From CAZSWR01 sp964610885 (GTDB lineage: Bacteria; Bacteroidota; Ignavibacteria; Kapaibacteriales; UBA2268), in the NCBI GenBank assembly GCA_964610885.1, contig CAZSWR010000042.1, positions 1 through 29,018 on the forward strand: a stretch of DNA of 29,018 nucleotides. Direction: 5' to 3'. A program made the translations under genes and the position numbers. Under the pieces are notes generated by a model that ran no database searches, had not been told where the DNA came from, and saw only the letters and a list, made by a program, of their open reading frames with translations. Positions 8,616 to 16,932 of the stretch are shown one piece after another (position 1 is the first letter of the stretch; each line of letters begins with the position of its first letter).

Positions 8616-10502
8616 ATGAAACGTTATTTAACAAAAGCTGTCGGAGTTGCGATACTGATGTTCATTGCACTTTCCGTACAGCCGTCCCAGGCGCAGGTGT
8701 ATCTGGACTTTGGTACGATTAAAAGCGTACAAAGCGAAACATATACACCCCTCACCGGCGCGACAATAATCCTTCCAAACGATTTTAAGCTTGGAACTGA
8801 CATTAATGGCCAACCGAAAGCTGACCGCGACAATGGTTATTACAAGCTTACAGTGCCAACTGGTTTCCAATTTGAATATAACGGCGAATTGGTATCACAA
8901 ATCTGGATCTGTGTGAATGGTTTTATCACATTCAAACAACCGGAAATGACACCTGCAATTTTCAACGATCGCCTCTTCGCACGCGATGATGGCTATCCCC
9001 AAGACGTGATTGCTCCCTACTGGGGCGACCACTACTATGCCGATGGCGATGACGTTAGCAAAGGATATGTCCCCGGACAGATTGCCTACAAATTTGCAAA
9101 CGACATGTCTTCACTCACAATCGAGTGGAAAAACCTCAATATCAACCTTCAGAACCTGTACCCGAGACCCGAAACAAACGTTCCGAAAAGCTCGGCCAGC
9201 TTCCAGGTTATCCTGAAAAAATCGACAAACAATCAAACAGCCCAAGGCGATATTGAATTTGCTTATGGCCTCACATCCGGCGATCCGAACGCATCGCGTT
9301 TGCAAAATGCAGCAATCGGTATCCGTGGCGAAGTCGGCGATTACCTTAACGGACTTATTTTCGAAGGCAATCCCCTTGGATTGAACCCCGCATATGCAAA
9401 AACCTTTACAAACAAATCCTCAGACTGGCAACCCTCGGGCGGTACGGACTGGAGAATCGTTTTCAAAGCAATCCAAAGGTTCTACTTGACAGATAACTGG
9501 GGCGATGGAGACGTTGACCTTTCGCATGCTTCAATCGGCAAACATTATGGCTTGCCCCAAAATCAATTTGTTACCCCCGAAGACGAAAGAATGATCCTCA
9601 ATTCAATCGCAACGGGCGACACACTTGATCCCGCTCGCCGCCGCCAAGCATACCACGGCGACGTGAACCACAACGGACGTTACTACTACAATGCCCAAGG
9701 CGTTAAAGTTAACATCCCCCTGAAAGACATGATCTACACAGACCATATCAACGTAGCACCTTACAATGCAATCGAGAAACAAATCCGTTTCGAAGTTACA
9801 GAATACGATGCCGCACTTATCATGCACTACCGCTCGGCCGGTATCCTCGAATTGCCTTGGCTTTTGGATACAATTCCTGTTTATGGAAAAGTTTCTACAA
9901 AGACAGCCGACGCACTCGTAATGGGCGAAGCATCGAGACTCAGCGAAAACGAATATCGTTTCCCGCTCTACCTCAATGGCTCGTTCAACGGCCCCGTTGC
10001 ATTCAGCTTCTCGAGCGACGTGGAAATCGTTAACATCGAAAGAAATATCGATAACGCAAACTCGAAATCAAGCTTCTCGGCAAACAAAGGCGTTTATGCA
10101 GCAGTCGGAAATTTCGTTGCTCAAGCTCCCGTTTGCTACGTAACTGTTAAATCAGGTATCGTAAACCTTACGAACGTTAGATTGAACGATAACGAAGTTG
10201 CATCGATGAGCGGTAACTTTACCAGCACCGAACAACCCGTTTCCGGAATCAATACAGTTGTTTGCGCACCGAACGTAGTTAGCTCGTCGGCAACATTCAC
10301 AATGAATGTGGCAACGGCAGGCGAATACAATATTGCAATCTATGATGCAATCGGCAACAAAGTCGGTTCGATGGACAAAACAGTTGCAGCAGGCGTAACA
10401 CCTGTTGACTTCAATACAGCTGAATTGACAAGCGGCGTTTACTTCGTCAAAGTTAACGGACAAAACGTTACAATGACAAGCAAATTCGTTGTCAGCAAAT
10501 AA
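8616..10502 (+). CDS. T9SS-exported protein with nidogen-like N-terminal region, dockerin-like motifs and cohesin-like region
   Basis: 628 aa. The ATG at 8616 is preferred over an in-frame ATG at 8574 because GGAGA (8606-8610) precedes it by 5 nt and a signal peptide follows directly (MKRYLTKAVGVAILMF... SQA-Q). The N-terminal ~250 residues contain 'VNGFITF' and 'DVIAPYWGD', a pattern common in nidogen-like/galactose-binding-like modules of secreted FCB proteins. Around residues 293-360, 'DNWGDGDVDLS' and 'GDVNHNGRYYYN' resemble calcium-binding dockerin type I half-sites. Residues ~430-535 look like a cohesin-type beta-sandwich. The last ~85 residues are a type A sorting domain (AGEYNIAIYDAIGNKV... 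SGVYFVKVNG... KFVVSK). The protein is thus predicted to cross the outer membrane by T9SS. Combined dockerin-like and cohesin-like elements suggest self- or partner assembly with the neighbouring surface proteins; this is inference. Confidence 0.88.
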   Translation: MKRYLTKAVGVAILMFIALSVQPSQAQVYLDFGTIKSVQSETYTPLTGATIILPNDFKLGTDINGQPKADRDNGYYKLTVPTGFQFEYNGELVSQIWICVNGFITFKQPEMTPAIFNDRLFARDDGYPQDVIAPYWGDHYYADGDDVSKGYVPGQIAYKFANDMSSLTIEWKNLNINLQNLYPRPETNVPKSSASFQVILKKSTNNQTAQGDIEFAYGLTSGDPNASRLQNAAIGIRGEVGDYLNGLIFEGNPLGLNPAYAKTFTNKSSDWQPSGGTDWRIVFKAIQRFYLTDNWGDGDVDLSHASIGKHYGLPQNQFVTPEDERMILNSIATGDTLDPARRRQAYHGDVNHNGRYYYNAQGVKVNIPLKDMIYTDHINVAPYNAIEKQIRFEVTEYDAALIMHYRSAGILELPWLLDTIPVYGKVSTKTADALVMGEASRLSENEYRFPLYLNGSFNGPVAFSFSSDVEIVNIERNIDNANSKSSFSANKGVYAAVGNFVAQAPVCYVTVKSGIVNLTNVRLNDNEVASMSGNFTSTEQPVSGINTVVCAPNVVSSSATFTMNVATAGEYNIAIYDAIGNKVGSMDKTVAAGVTPVDFNTAELTSGVYFVKVNGQNVTMTSKFVVSK

Positions 10503-10512
10503 TTGAATATGA

Positions 10513-10540
10513 ATTGGCCGCCCTTTTCCGGGCGGCCAAT
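10513..10540 (+). terminator. 11-bp GC-rich hairpin after the second T9SS cargo gene
   Basis: Perfect inverted repeat with arms 10513-10523 (attggccgccc) and 10530-10540 around a 6-nt loop. It starts 10 bp after the stop codon. No clear U-run follows. It mirrors the hairpins after the first and third cargo genes. Confidence 0.65.
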
Positions 10541-10564
10541 CATAGTAGTTCTTTGATAATTCTT

Positions 10565-10605
10565 CTCATTTGGGTTGATTTAAAAGAAGTTTCAACCGAA
10601 ATGAG
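10565..10605. promoter_or_regulatory. 13-bp interrupted inverted repeat in the leader of the third T9SS cargo gene
   Basis: Arms 10565-10577 (ctcatttgggttg) and 10593-10605 (caaccgaaatgag) pair at 12 of 13 positions, with one G/G mismatch, around a 15-nt spacer. The element sits 65 bp before the start codon at 10671 and after the preceding terminator-like hairpin. It could be an operator for a dimeric regulator or an RNA stem in the 5' leader. It is not followed by a U-run. Confidence 0.5.
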
Positions 10606-10670
10606 TAGAATAAAATTGAAACTTATAGATGTAACAATTAATCATTATTTCTATTATTATGGAGGTTTTC

Positions 10671-13600
10671 ATGAATTTAAGTTCATTACAAAAAAGGAGT
10701 TATCATCTTCTCCTCGGACTGATGTTTGCTATGACACTCATCCTTTCCGGCGCAGAATATGCTTACTCGCAAGAGGTAGATACCAGGCCAAAGCTTCCTG
10801 TGCTTTCGTTGACAGGCGCAGGTGATGGCTACGATTCGGATATCTATCCCGACGGACGCATTTGGCTTCCGCCTTCGCAAGACGGAACCAGAGAGTTTTT
10901 GCTCCCAGTGTTCATTAACAACAAATGGGCATATTACAAAGAGAACCCGAACTATATTCCTGACCCAATCTACTCATTCAAGTTCAAACTTCTCTATGAT
11001 TCAACAGCAGTTCTCGCAGTTGGATACGAGAAAGATCTGCATCCGACAATCCTTCCCGATCAACCGCTTGCAAATGCATTCAACATTGATTTCAATGATG
11101 AAAAAGATCATTCGTGGGTCCTCAGAAATCACGAAGCTCCCGGCTTTTGCGACAATTACACCTCAACACTTGGCTATACAACAAGCTATCACTTCATCAG
11201 ACTCGATCCCTGCCACGTGTACAGAGATCTCGAAAACGGCCGCGTTGCAACTATCGTTGGATCGTCATCGAAACCTCTTCCGAACACATCGCTCGACAAT
11301 GATGAATACAAAGTCTTGATCTATGTAAGATTCAAAGTTCTTGCATCGAACAAATCAGAAACACCAATCGTCATCGACGATAGAGAAATCGTTTATAACG
11401 ACGTTAACATTCGTACCACATATCCGTTCTCGGCTACAAATGGTAATTTCACACTTGGTAAATCAACAAAAGACAATATTGAAATCCAAAGAGATTATAA
11501 AATTGACTTCAACACAGGTCTCCAAGGCTATGACAATTCGCTGACTTCAGAATACGATACAAGACCGACAAGAAAAGGTTCGATCTGGCTTTATATCGTT
11601 GACTTTATTCCCGCTTTCGACATGAGCTCGGCACGCGGCGGCGAAATTATCAGACCCCAGCTTATCAACGTTAACAATGAAGATAAACTCTGGATTCTTA
11701 ACGATCCTATCACAGTCGATACAAAAGGCACAAAAACAAAATCAATGCCGAATAACTATACGATTGGCTCAAGAAAAATCAAACTCATGAACAAAATCTC
11801 GGGCACAAGAATGCTCGGCGTGAAAATTGAATCCAACCAACCCTGGCTCGAGTTCCGTAGAATTAATGCTGCTGGCACATCAGCTATGACTGACTGGGTT
11901 ACAACAACCGACAATCTGGAATTCTCTGACAGAATTAAAGGTATGGACAATGGTATCCTTGGCGATAACAAAAAAGACCTTATGGGCAATCCTACTCCTT
12001 TCAGAGATGACTTCGGCCCCGTGTATCTTGAGTTCCGCATTAACAAAGACAAACTTACAGAAGTGCAACCACCGAACAGAGAATCTATCTATACAGGATA
12101 CCTTTCGTTTGGCTCGCCCACAGCAAAATATTCATCGGTCCAACTCCAAGTTACCGGTATCGTATTCAAAGATCCGAACGAAGGCGGTACAGCAACAGGT
12201 AATGGTTCAATCCCAGGCGCAAGAGTTTGGGTGCGTAACTCGAGAGCAGACGGCTCGGACGATACAGTTATGCTCGTCTTCGGTACAGGCCCCCGCGCAA
12301 CAGCCGGCGTCGATACCCTCTATGGCGAATATGCTTATCCCTCGACCCCCGCATTCAACACAATTAACCACCTCGTAGCACGTTGGTTCGGCGTTACAGA
12401 TGCCCAAAAGGCAGCTTTCCCGAACGGACTTGGCGATTGGCTCCCCAACGACGAATACAAATTCTCGTCCTCGAGAGATATTCGCAACGAAAACGATACA
12501 ACTGAATCGCACGTTTACAACTGCAAATTCAGAAGAAATTCATACGACAAGAGCGTTATCGTCGAATGGGATCCTCGCGATTTCATCCCCGGTTCGCGCT
12601 GCTTCCTCCGCGACACACTCAATGGCAATAATATCAACGTTGACATGCTCCAAGGCACATTCAATCCTACAACAGGACGCCACTCATATACTTCGTCGGA
12701 CATGAACTTCAATAGCTTCAATATTGAATACACACCTCCGACCACAATCAAATATCTTGACGAAAACAATGAGCCTATCATTAAGAAAAACGGCTGGAAC
12801 CTCCTTTCGTTGCCGGTTCGCCCCGTTTCGCCGAATTATCTGTTGACATATTCCGAAGCAGTTGGCGTTCCTTACGAATTCAATGGCACAGGCTTCCAAC
12901 AAGCAGCAGACCTCGTCGTTGGTAAAGGCTACTTCGTTAAATTCGGTATTAACATCAATACCCAATTCACAGGCTCGATGATCAAACGCATCGAAGCACC
13001 TGCAGACGAAGTTATCGTTTATCCCGACACAAAAACTAACCAAGGCGCATGGAACCTTATCGGTGGACTCTCCTCGCCAGTTAACGTAAATGATATTTCG
13101 TTTACTCAATACAAAGCAGGCGATGTCTATGTGCAACCCACATTGAACTACGTTCGCAAAAACGGCGTTTGGGGCTACAAATCGAACAAAGGATACGTCC
13201 AAGTTACAGAAATGATCCCCGGACTCGGTTATTTCATCAAATGCGATAACTATGGCTACCTGAGAATCTTCGCAGGCAAAAAACGTTTCGCAGCCGAAGA
13301 AAACACCACAAACAACAACATTGCAATCAATGTCCGCGACAACGCATCGAACGAAACATCGATCTTCCTTGCAAAAGACAGATCGATCGACCTCAATGGC
13401 CTCGAAATGCCCCCGGCATTCGATGGTATGTTCGACGTCCGTTTCTCGAACAACTACAATGTCTCGAACTCAGACAATTCGGTCTTCACGATGAGAGGCG
13501 TTTCGTACCCCGTCGAACTGACGATGGAAAATGCCGATGCAGACTACACATTCGTTGATGCAGCAACCAAACAAGTGCTCGGAACGATTGCCAAAGGTAC

Positions 13601-13904
13601 AACCTCGAACGTTGTTATCGCATCTGCACGCACCAGCTCTGTCGAAGTTTTGAAATCGAATGCAGACGTAACAGAAGTCTATCCTAACCCCGCAGTGAAT
13701 GAAGTTACAGTTAGCTTCAACAAAGCAGCTTCGGGCGCAGTTGTTATGTCGCTCGTCGATATGTTCGGCAACACACTCGATACACAAGTAGCAACCAAAG
13801 GTACAGCTACATTCAATGTATCGAACCTTGCAACAGGCAAATATTTCTGCAAAATCGTCTCCGGCGATTACAACGAAACTGTTTCAGTAACCGTTGTCAG
13901 ATAA
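10671..13904 (+). CDS. T9SS-exported large surface protein with cohesin-like N-terminus and paired 'GWNL' modules
   Basis: 1077 aa. The ATG at 10671 is chosen because GGAGG (10661-10665) precedes it by 5 nt; an in-frame ATG at 10659 overlaps that Shine-Dalgarno sequence. Residues 1-35 form a long signal peptide ending near AYSQ. The first ~230 residues ('FLLPVFINN', 'IYSFKFKLLYDSTAV') resemble cohesin-type sandwiches. Residues ~706-880 carry two copies of a module seen in many FCB secreted proteins: '(G/A)WNL(L/I)' with 'GKGYFVKF' or 'GLGYFIKC'. The C-terminal ~78 residues are a type A T9SS sorting domain (VYPNPAVNE... LVDMFGNTL... ATGKYFCKIVSGD). Codon use is strongly ACA/GCA-biased like the first cargo. 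A surface or extracellular-matrix role is likely; the binding partner is unknown. Confidence 0.88.
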   Translation: MNLSSLQKRSYHLLLGLMFAMTLILSGAEYAYSQEVDTRPKLPVLSLTGAGDGYDSDIYPDGRIWLPPSQDGTREFLLPVFINNKWAYYKENPNYIPDPIYSFKFKLLYDSTAVLAVGYEKDLHPTILPDQPLANAFNIDFNDEKDHSWVLRNHEAPGFCDNYTSTLGYTTSYHFIRLDPCHVYRDLENGRVATIVGSSSKPLPNTSLDNDEYKVLIYVRFKVLASNKSETPIVIDDREIVYNDVNIRTTYPFSATNGNFTLGKSTKDNIEIQRDYKIDFNTGLQGYDNSLTSEYDTRPTRKGSIWLYIVDFIPAFDMSSARGGEIIRPQLINVNNEDKLWILNDPITVDTKGTKTKSMPNNYTIGSRKIKLMNKISGTRMLGVKIESNQPWLEFRRINAAGTSAMTDWVTTTDNLEFSDRIKGMDNGILGDNKKDLMGNPTPFRDDFGPVYLEFRINKDKLTEVQPPNRESIYTGYLSFGSPTAKYSSVQLQVTGIVFKDPNEGGTATGNGSIPGARVWVRNSRADGSDDTVMLVFGTGPRATAGVDTLYGEYAYPSTPAFNTINHLVARWFGVTDAQKAAFPNGLGDWLPNDEYKFSSSRDIRNENDTTESHVYNCKFRRNSYDKSVIVEWDPRDFIPGSRCFLRDTLNGNNINVDMLQGTFNPTTGRHSYTSSDMNFNSFNIEYTPPTTIKYLDENNEPIIKKNGWNLLSLPVRPVSPNYLLTYSEAVGVPYEFNGTGFQQAADLVVGKGYFVKFGININTQFTGSMIKRIEAPADEVIVYPDTKTNQGAWNLIGGLSSPVNVNDISFTQYKAGDVYVQPTLNYVRKNGVWGYKSNKGYVQVTEMIPGLGYFIKCDNYGYLRIFAGKKRFAAEENTTNNNIAINVRDNASNETSIFLAKDRSIDLNGLEMPPAFDGMFDVRFSNNYNVSNSDNSVFTMRGVSYPVELTMENADADYTFVDAATKQVLGTIAKGTTSNVVIASARTSSVEVLKSNADVTEVYPNPAVNEVTVSFNKAASGAVVMSLVDMFGNTLDTQVATKGTATFNVSNLATGKYFCKIVSGDYNETVSVTVVR

Positions 13905-13925
13905 TAAATTGCTTCGATCAAATAC

Positions 13926-13958
13926 AATGGGCAGCATGGTAACATCATGTTGCCCATT
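13926..13958 (+). terminator. 13-bp hairpin after the third T9SS cargo gene
   Basis: Arms 13926-13938 (aatgggcagcatg) and 13946-13958 (catgttgcccatt) pair fully if one G-U pair is allowed; the loop is 7 nt. It lies 21 bp after the stop and is followed by TGAATTTC and not by a U-run. It is the third hairpin of this kind in the array. Confidence 0.65.
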
Positions 13959-13993
13959 TGAATTTCTATAGTTTGACAATAATTAGAATTGAA

Positions 13994-14782
13994 ATGAAAT
14001 ATCTTGCAATAGCATTGCTCGCAGTGGCGACTCTCTCGCTCCATGCAGAGAATAAATCATATACCTATAGGATGTCGGTTACGAACAACGCAGGCATCAC
14101 ACAAGAAGACACTTTGGTGTTCGGAATACATCCGGAGGCTACCGATTCGGTCGATTTCAAGCTCGGCGAAGAAGATTTGCCATCCGTCGCGCCCTTTGGA
14201 AACATCTACGGGGTTTTCAAAATATTCACTAAATTGTGGTACGAAGAAACTCCATCAGACCATTGGTCATACGAGGAATTCCGTTACTACAAGCCATCTC
14301 GCGGCGACTCAATTGTCTATAACTTTTCGGTCTATAATCAAGATTTGAAAACAACTTTTGCTTGGACCGCACTCGGAAACGAACTCGATTCGGCATTCAT
14401 AACTGACGCTAATGGCGAATCTTTCCGAATCAATATGAAAACTCAGAATTCGGCTACAATTGATTTGCTCCATCTGCTCGTTAGGGACTATAAAATCATT
14501 CTGTACTTCAATCCGGAATACTACACGCCCGTCGCCGAACACGTGGAAACAAATGGCATCGAGGCATATTACTCTTCGCGAGTCGAATCAGTCGAATGGA
14601 GATCCGGTGCGCCCGTAAAGAATATCGCAGTGTACAACTGCTTGGGCGATAAATACTCCTCTTGCCAAATCGGAAACACTTCCGGCGCGATTGATGCGTC
14701 AAACATATCATTGGGCATTTTCTTCATTGAATTTTTATTTGACAACGGGCAGAAACAAGTTAAAAAATTTATTAAATATTAA
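13994..14782 (+). CDS. Small secreted protein with probable C-terminal T9SS-type sorting domain
   Basis: 262 aa. The start at 13994 gives a clean signal peptide (MKYLAIALLAVATLSLHA-E); an upstream in-frame TTG at 13958 would overlap the preceding hairpin and spoil it. The body is beta-rich with no family I recognise. The last ~75 residues ('VEWRSGAPVKNIAVYNCLGD', 'ISLGIFFIEFLFDNGQKQVKKFIKY') follow the strand pattern of a type A sorting domain, but the usual 'PNP' entry motif is absent, so this one is degenerate compared with the three upstream cargos. Codon use is ordinary here, unlike those neighbours, which suggests lower expression. Its position directly behind the cargo array suggests it belongs to the same surface-protein set, possibly as an accessory factor. 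Confidence 0.75.
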   Translation: MKYLAIALLAVATLSLHAENKSYTYRMSVTNNAGITQEDTLVFGIHPEATDSVDFKLGEEDLPSVAPFGNIYGVFKIFTKLWYEETPSDHWSYEEFRYYKPSRGDSIVYNFSVYNQDLKTTFAWTALGNELDSAFITDANGESFRINMKTQNSATIDLLHLLVRDYKIILYFNPEYYTPVAEHVETNGIEAYYSSRVESVEWRSGAPVKNIAVYNCLGDKYSSCQIGNTSGAIDASNISLGIFFIEFLFDNGQKQVKKFIKY

Positions 14783-14835
14783 GCGGCGCCAAGTAACAAT
14801 ATTCAATAAATATTGTTATTACAATCGAAGCCGCT
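14782..14835 (+). promoter_or_regulatory. Two-tier hairpin between the small secreted protein and the GT2 gene
   Basis: An outer 6-bp stem (14782-14787 agcggc with 14830-14835 gccgct) encloses an AU-rich 10-bp perfect stem (14794-14803 with 14809-14818, 5-nt loop). The structure starts at the upstream stop codon and ends 9 bp before the GT2 Shine-Dalgarno. It may terminate the upstream message or structure the GT2 leader. Confidence 0.45.
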
Positions 14836-14857
14836 CTTTGAAACAAGGAGAAGTATT

Positions 14858-16033
14858 GTGGGAAAGGATACGAACAAAGATCCTCAGGACAGACTCCAAA
14901 GAAACAAGAATTACAATAGGTACCAAAACAGAAACTCAGCTCAGGCGAATCCCGAAGGCCAGGCAAAGGAAAACCCTGTGGCCCAGGAAAACCAAGCCGA
15001 CAAGGCAAAGGACAACAAGAAGCAATTCGAGCGCAAACGCTACCCCGAAAACAGGGGCCGCCGCGAAGGTTTCGATTCGAGAAGCAATGAATCGCGGAAC
15101 AACGATTCGATTATTACAGTGATTGTCCCTGTGCTGAACGAAGAGGAATCCCTTCCCGAACTGTCGCTCAATTTGGAAAGCGAACTTAGCAAAGTGGCCG
15201 GCGGCCGTTGGGAAGTGATTTTCGTGGACGATGGTTCGACCGATGGCTCGTTCGACGTAATTCGATCCATCAGGGAGAGAAACAAACGATTCCGCGCAAT
15301 CCGCTTCCGCAGGAACTACGGCAAGGCTGCCGCGCTTAGCGTCGGCTTCGAACAGGCCAAAGGCATAATCGTTATAACGATGGACGCAGACCTTCAGGAC
15401 GACCCGGCAGAGATTCCAAACCTGATTGCCAAGCTGAAAGAAGGCTACGACCTGGTTACCGGTTGGAAGAAAAAGCGCCACGACCCCTTTACTAAGACAA
15501 TTCCGTCGCGGTGCATCAATTTCGTTACAGCAAAGGCGACAGGCGTCAAGGTGCACGACATGAACTGCGGACTGAAAGCATACAGGCGCGACGTGGTGAA
15601 AACTCTGAATATTTACGGCGAGATTTATAGATATATTCCCGCTCTCGCGAATTGGGAGGGCTTCCGAGTAACAGAAATCCCCGTCAAACACCATGCCCGC
15701 CGCTACGGCAAATCGAAATATGGATTCACGAGGTTCGTCAAAGGATTTTTAGACTTGCTCACTGTTCTTTTTACGACTAAATATTTCAAACGCCCGCTGC
15801 ACTTCTTCGGCACGATTGGTACGCTCTTTGCGTTGTTTGGGTTTGCAATCGATGCGTACTTGCTCGTGGAATGGGCAATGGACGCGACATACCTGAGCAA
15901 CAGGCCTCTAACGATTCTCGGGGTTGCGCTAATCATCGTCGGCGTTCAACTTTTCTCGTTTGGCCTGATTGGCGAAATGATCGTTAAATCAAATATTGAC
16001 AAAGTGAAATACTCGATACGCGAACAGCTGTAA
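14858..16033 (+). CDS. GT2 polyprenyl-phosphate glycosyltransferase (DPM1/ArnC/GtrB-like) with long basic N-terminal tail
   Basis: 391 aa. The GTG at 14858 is preceded by AAGGAG (14845-14850) at 7-nt spacing. Residues ~1-85 are hydrophilic and rich in N, Q, K, R and E, probably disordered and absent from typical family members. The GT-A domain follows: 'VIVPVLNEEES' (~90), 'FVDDGSTDGS' (~117) and 'DADLQDDP' (~176), the metal/nucleotide-sugar site, then 'MNCGLKAYRR'. Two membrane segments (~316-338 and ~350-374) close the protein, the usual topology for enzymes that transfer a sugar from a nucleotide donor to dolichyl- or undecaprenyl-phosphate on the cytoplasmic face. The lipid-linked sugar would then feed GT-C enzymes; a candidate polytopic GT-C-like protein is encoded at 21193. 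The exact sugar cannot be told from sequence. Confidence 0.88.
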   Translation: MGKDTNKDPQDRLQRNKNYNRYQNRNSAQANPEGQAKENPVAQENQADKAKDNKKQFERKRYPENRGRREGFDSRSNESRNNDSIITVIVPVLNEEESLPELSLNLESELSKVAGGRWEVIFVDDGSTDGSFDVIRSIRERNKRFRAIRFRRNYGKAAALSVGFEQAKGIIVITMDADLQDDPAEIPNLIAKLKEGYDLVTGWKKKRHDPFTKTIPSRCINFVTAKATGVKVHDMNCGLKAYRRDVVKTLNIYGEIYRYIPALANWEGFRVTEIPVKHHARRYGKSKYGFTRFVKGFLDLLTVLFTTKYFKRPLHFFGTIGTLFALFGFAIDAYLLVEWAMDATYLSNRPLTILGVALIIVGVQLFSFGLIGEMIVKSNIDKVKYSIREQL

Positions 16034-16054
16034 TAAAAAATATTAGCTTAAGTG

Positions 16055-16084
16055 TTTGAAAAATGATATAAAATATTATATTTG
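16055..16084 (+). promoter_or_regulatory. Bacteroidota-type promoter (TTTG-N18-TATATTTG)
   Basis: TTTG at 16055-16058 and TATATTTG at 16077-16084 match the -33 TTTG and -7 TAnnTTTG elements known for the primary sigma factor of Bacteroidota. Transcription would begin near 16090, which places the ATG at 16087 at or before the start of the RNA and supports the ATG at 16135 as the real start of the downstream gene. Confidence 0.6.
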
Positions 16085-16134
16085 TAATGTACAGGATTGA
16101 CAGGGTTGGAAGTTTCATCAAAAGAAATGAAAAA

Positions 16135-16929
16135 ATGAAAAATCAATTAATAAAACAGATGCTGACCGTTTTCGGCCTAATGATTGTTTTCGTCGCGTCG
16201 AGTGGGCTTGCGGGCGCACAGAAATACCCTGCCTCGAAAAACTATCCTTTTTCAATATCGGCAGGATTCACTTCGCTGACAATTACCGGAAACAATCCTA
16301 ACAATTCTCGTCAACAAAGCATAGATGAACAGCAATATGATGGCGGCTTTATGGGAATGCAGCCCGGATATGGAATCATGTTCGAAATGGCTTTGGACGA
16401 AGGTCGCCATTTCAAAATTCCAATAGGATTTGATTTATTCAATATGAGATCTGCATCCCGAAGCATCTATAACGACTATCAACATACGCTGTACGAAGGC
16501 CTTGCGGAAAACAAATATGATCTGTATAGCATTTATTCGGGCATGAATTGGTTCTTCTACCGTTTGCCAAGCGTTAATGTGAATTTCTTCGTCGGTGCAG
16601 AGCTTCGCGCCAACTTCATTTCCGAAGGCACCTTCGACAGGACACTTACGTACAAAAATTTGCAAACCGGGAAAATCGACTCCGTCGTCCAGGGAAGCGC
16701 CACAAAAGAATCCGCTACTCGCATCGGGCTGAACCTTAAGGCCGGTTTCGAGGGCGAAGTGCGCGGACCATGGTTCATTCACGTAGCTCTTGGCTATGGC
16801 TTTATGAATTTGATCGGCAAGGACAACGCACACGGGAATCTGTTCGTTACTCAAGAGAAAAAAAAGAACAAAGAAGAATTAACTGTCAATCCGCTTTATT
16901 TCAATTTTATGATTCAATATAGGTTCTAA
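16135..16929 (+). CDS. Outer-membrane beta-barrel protein, 264 aa
   Basis: The ATG at 16135 gives a signal peptide (MKNQLIKQMLTVFGLMIVF... GLAGAQ) and lies downstream of a candidate promoter; the in-frame ATG at 16087 would add 16 unlikely residues. The mature part alternates hydrophobic and polar residues in strand-sized stretches ('FSISAGFTSLTI', 'VNVNFFVGAELRANF', 'RIGLNLKAGFEGEV', 'WFIHVALGYGFMNL') and ends 'YFNFMIQYRF', with the terminal phenylalanine expected for BAM-inserted porin-like barrels. No specific family or channel function is recognisable. The stop codon is 3 bp before the GT9 start, so the two are almost certainly co-transcribed, linking this barrel to envelope glycan synthesis. 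The start codon has no good Shine-Dalgarno. Confidence 0.75.
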   Translation: MKNQLIKQMLTVFGLMIVFVASSGLAGAQKYPASKNYPFSISAGFTSLTITGNNPNNSRQQSIDEQQYDGGFMGMQPGYGIMFEMALDEGRHFKIPIGFDLFNMRSASRSIYNDYQHTLYEGLAENKYDLYSIYSGMNWFFYRLPSVNVNFFVGAELRANFISEGTFDRTLTYKNLQTGKIDSVVQGSATKESATRIGLNLKAGFEGEVRGPWFIHVALGYGFMNLIGKDNAHGNLFVTQEKKKNKEELTVNPLYFNFMIQYRF

Positions 16930-16932
16930 CCG

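Noticed and set aside
10659..10670. Upstream in-frame ATG of the third cargo gene
   Set aside because: The ATG overlaps the GGAGG ribosome binding site used by the ATG at 10671.
16087..16134. Upstream start codon for the 264-aa barrel protein
   Set aside because: It lies at the predicted transcription start and would place 16 polar residues before a normal signal peptide.
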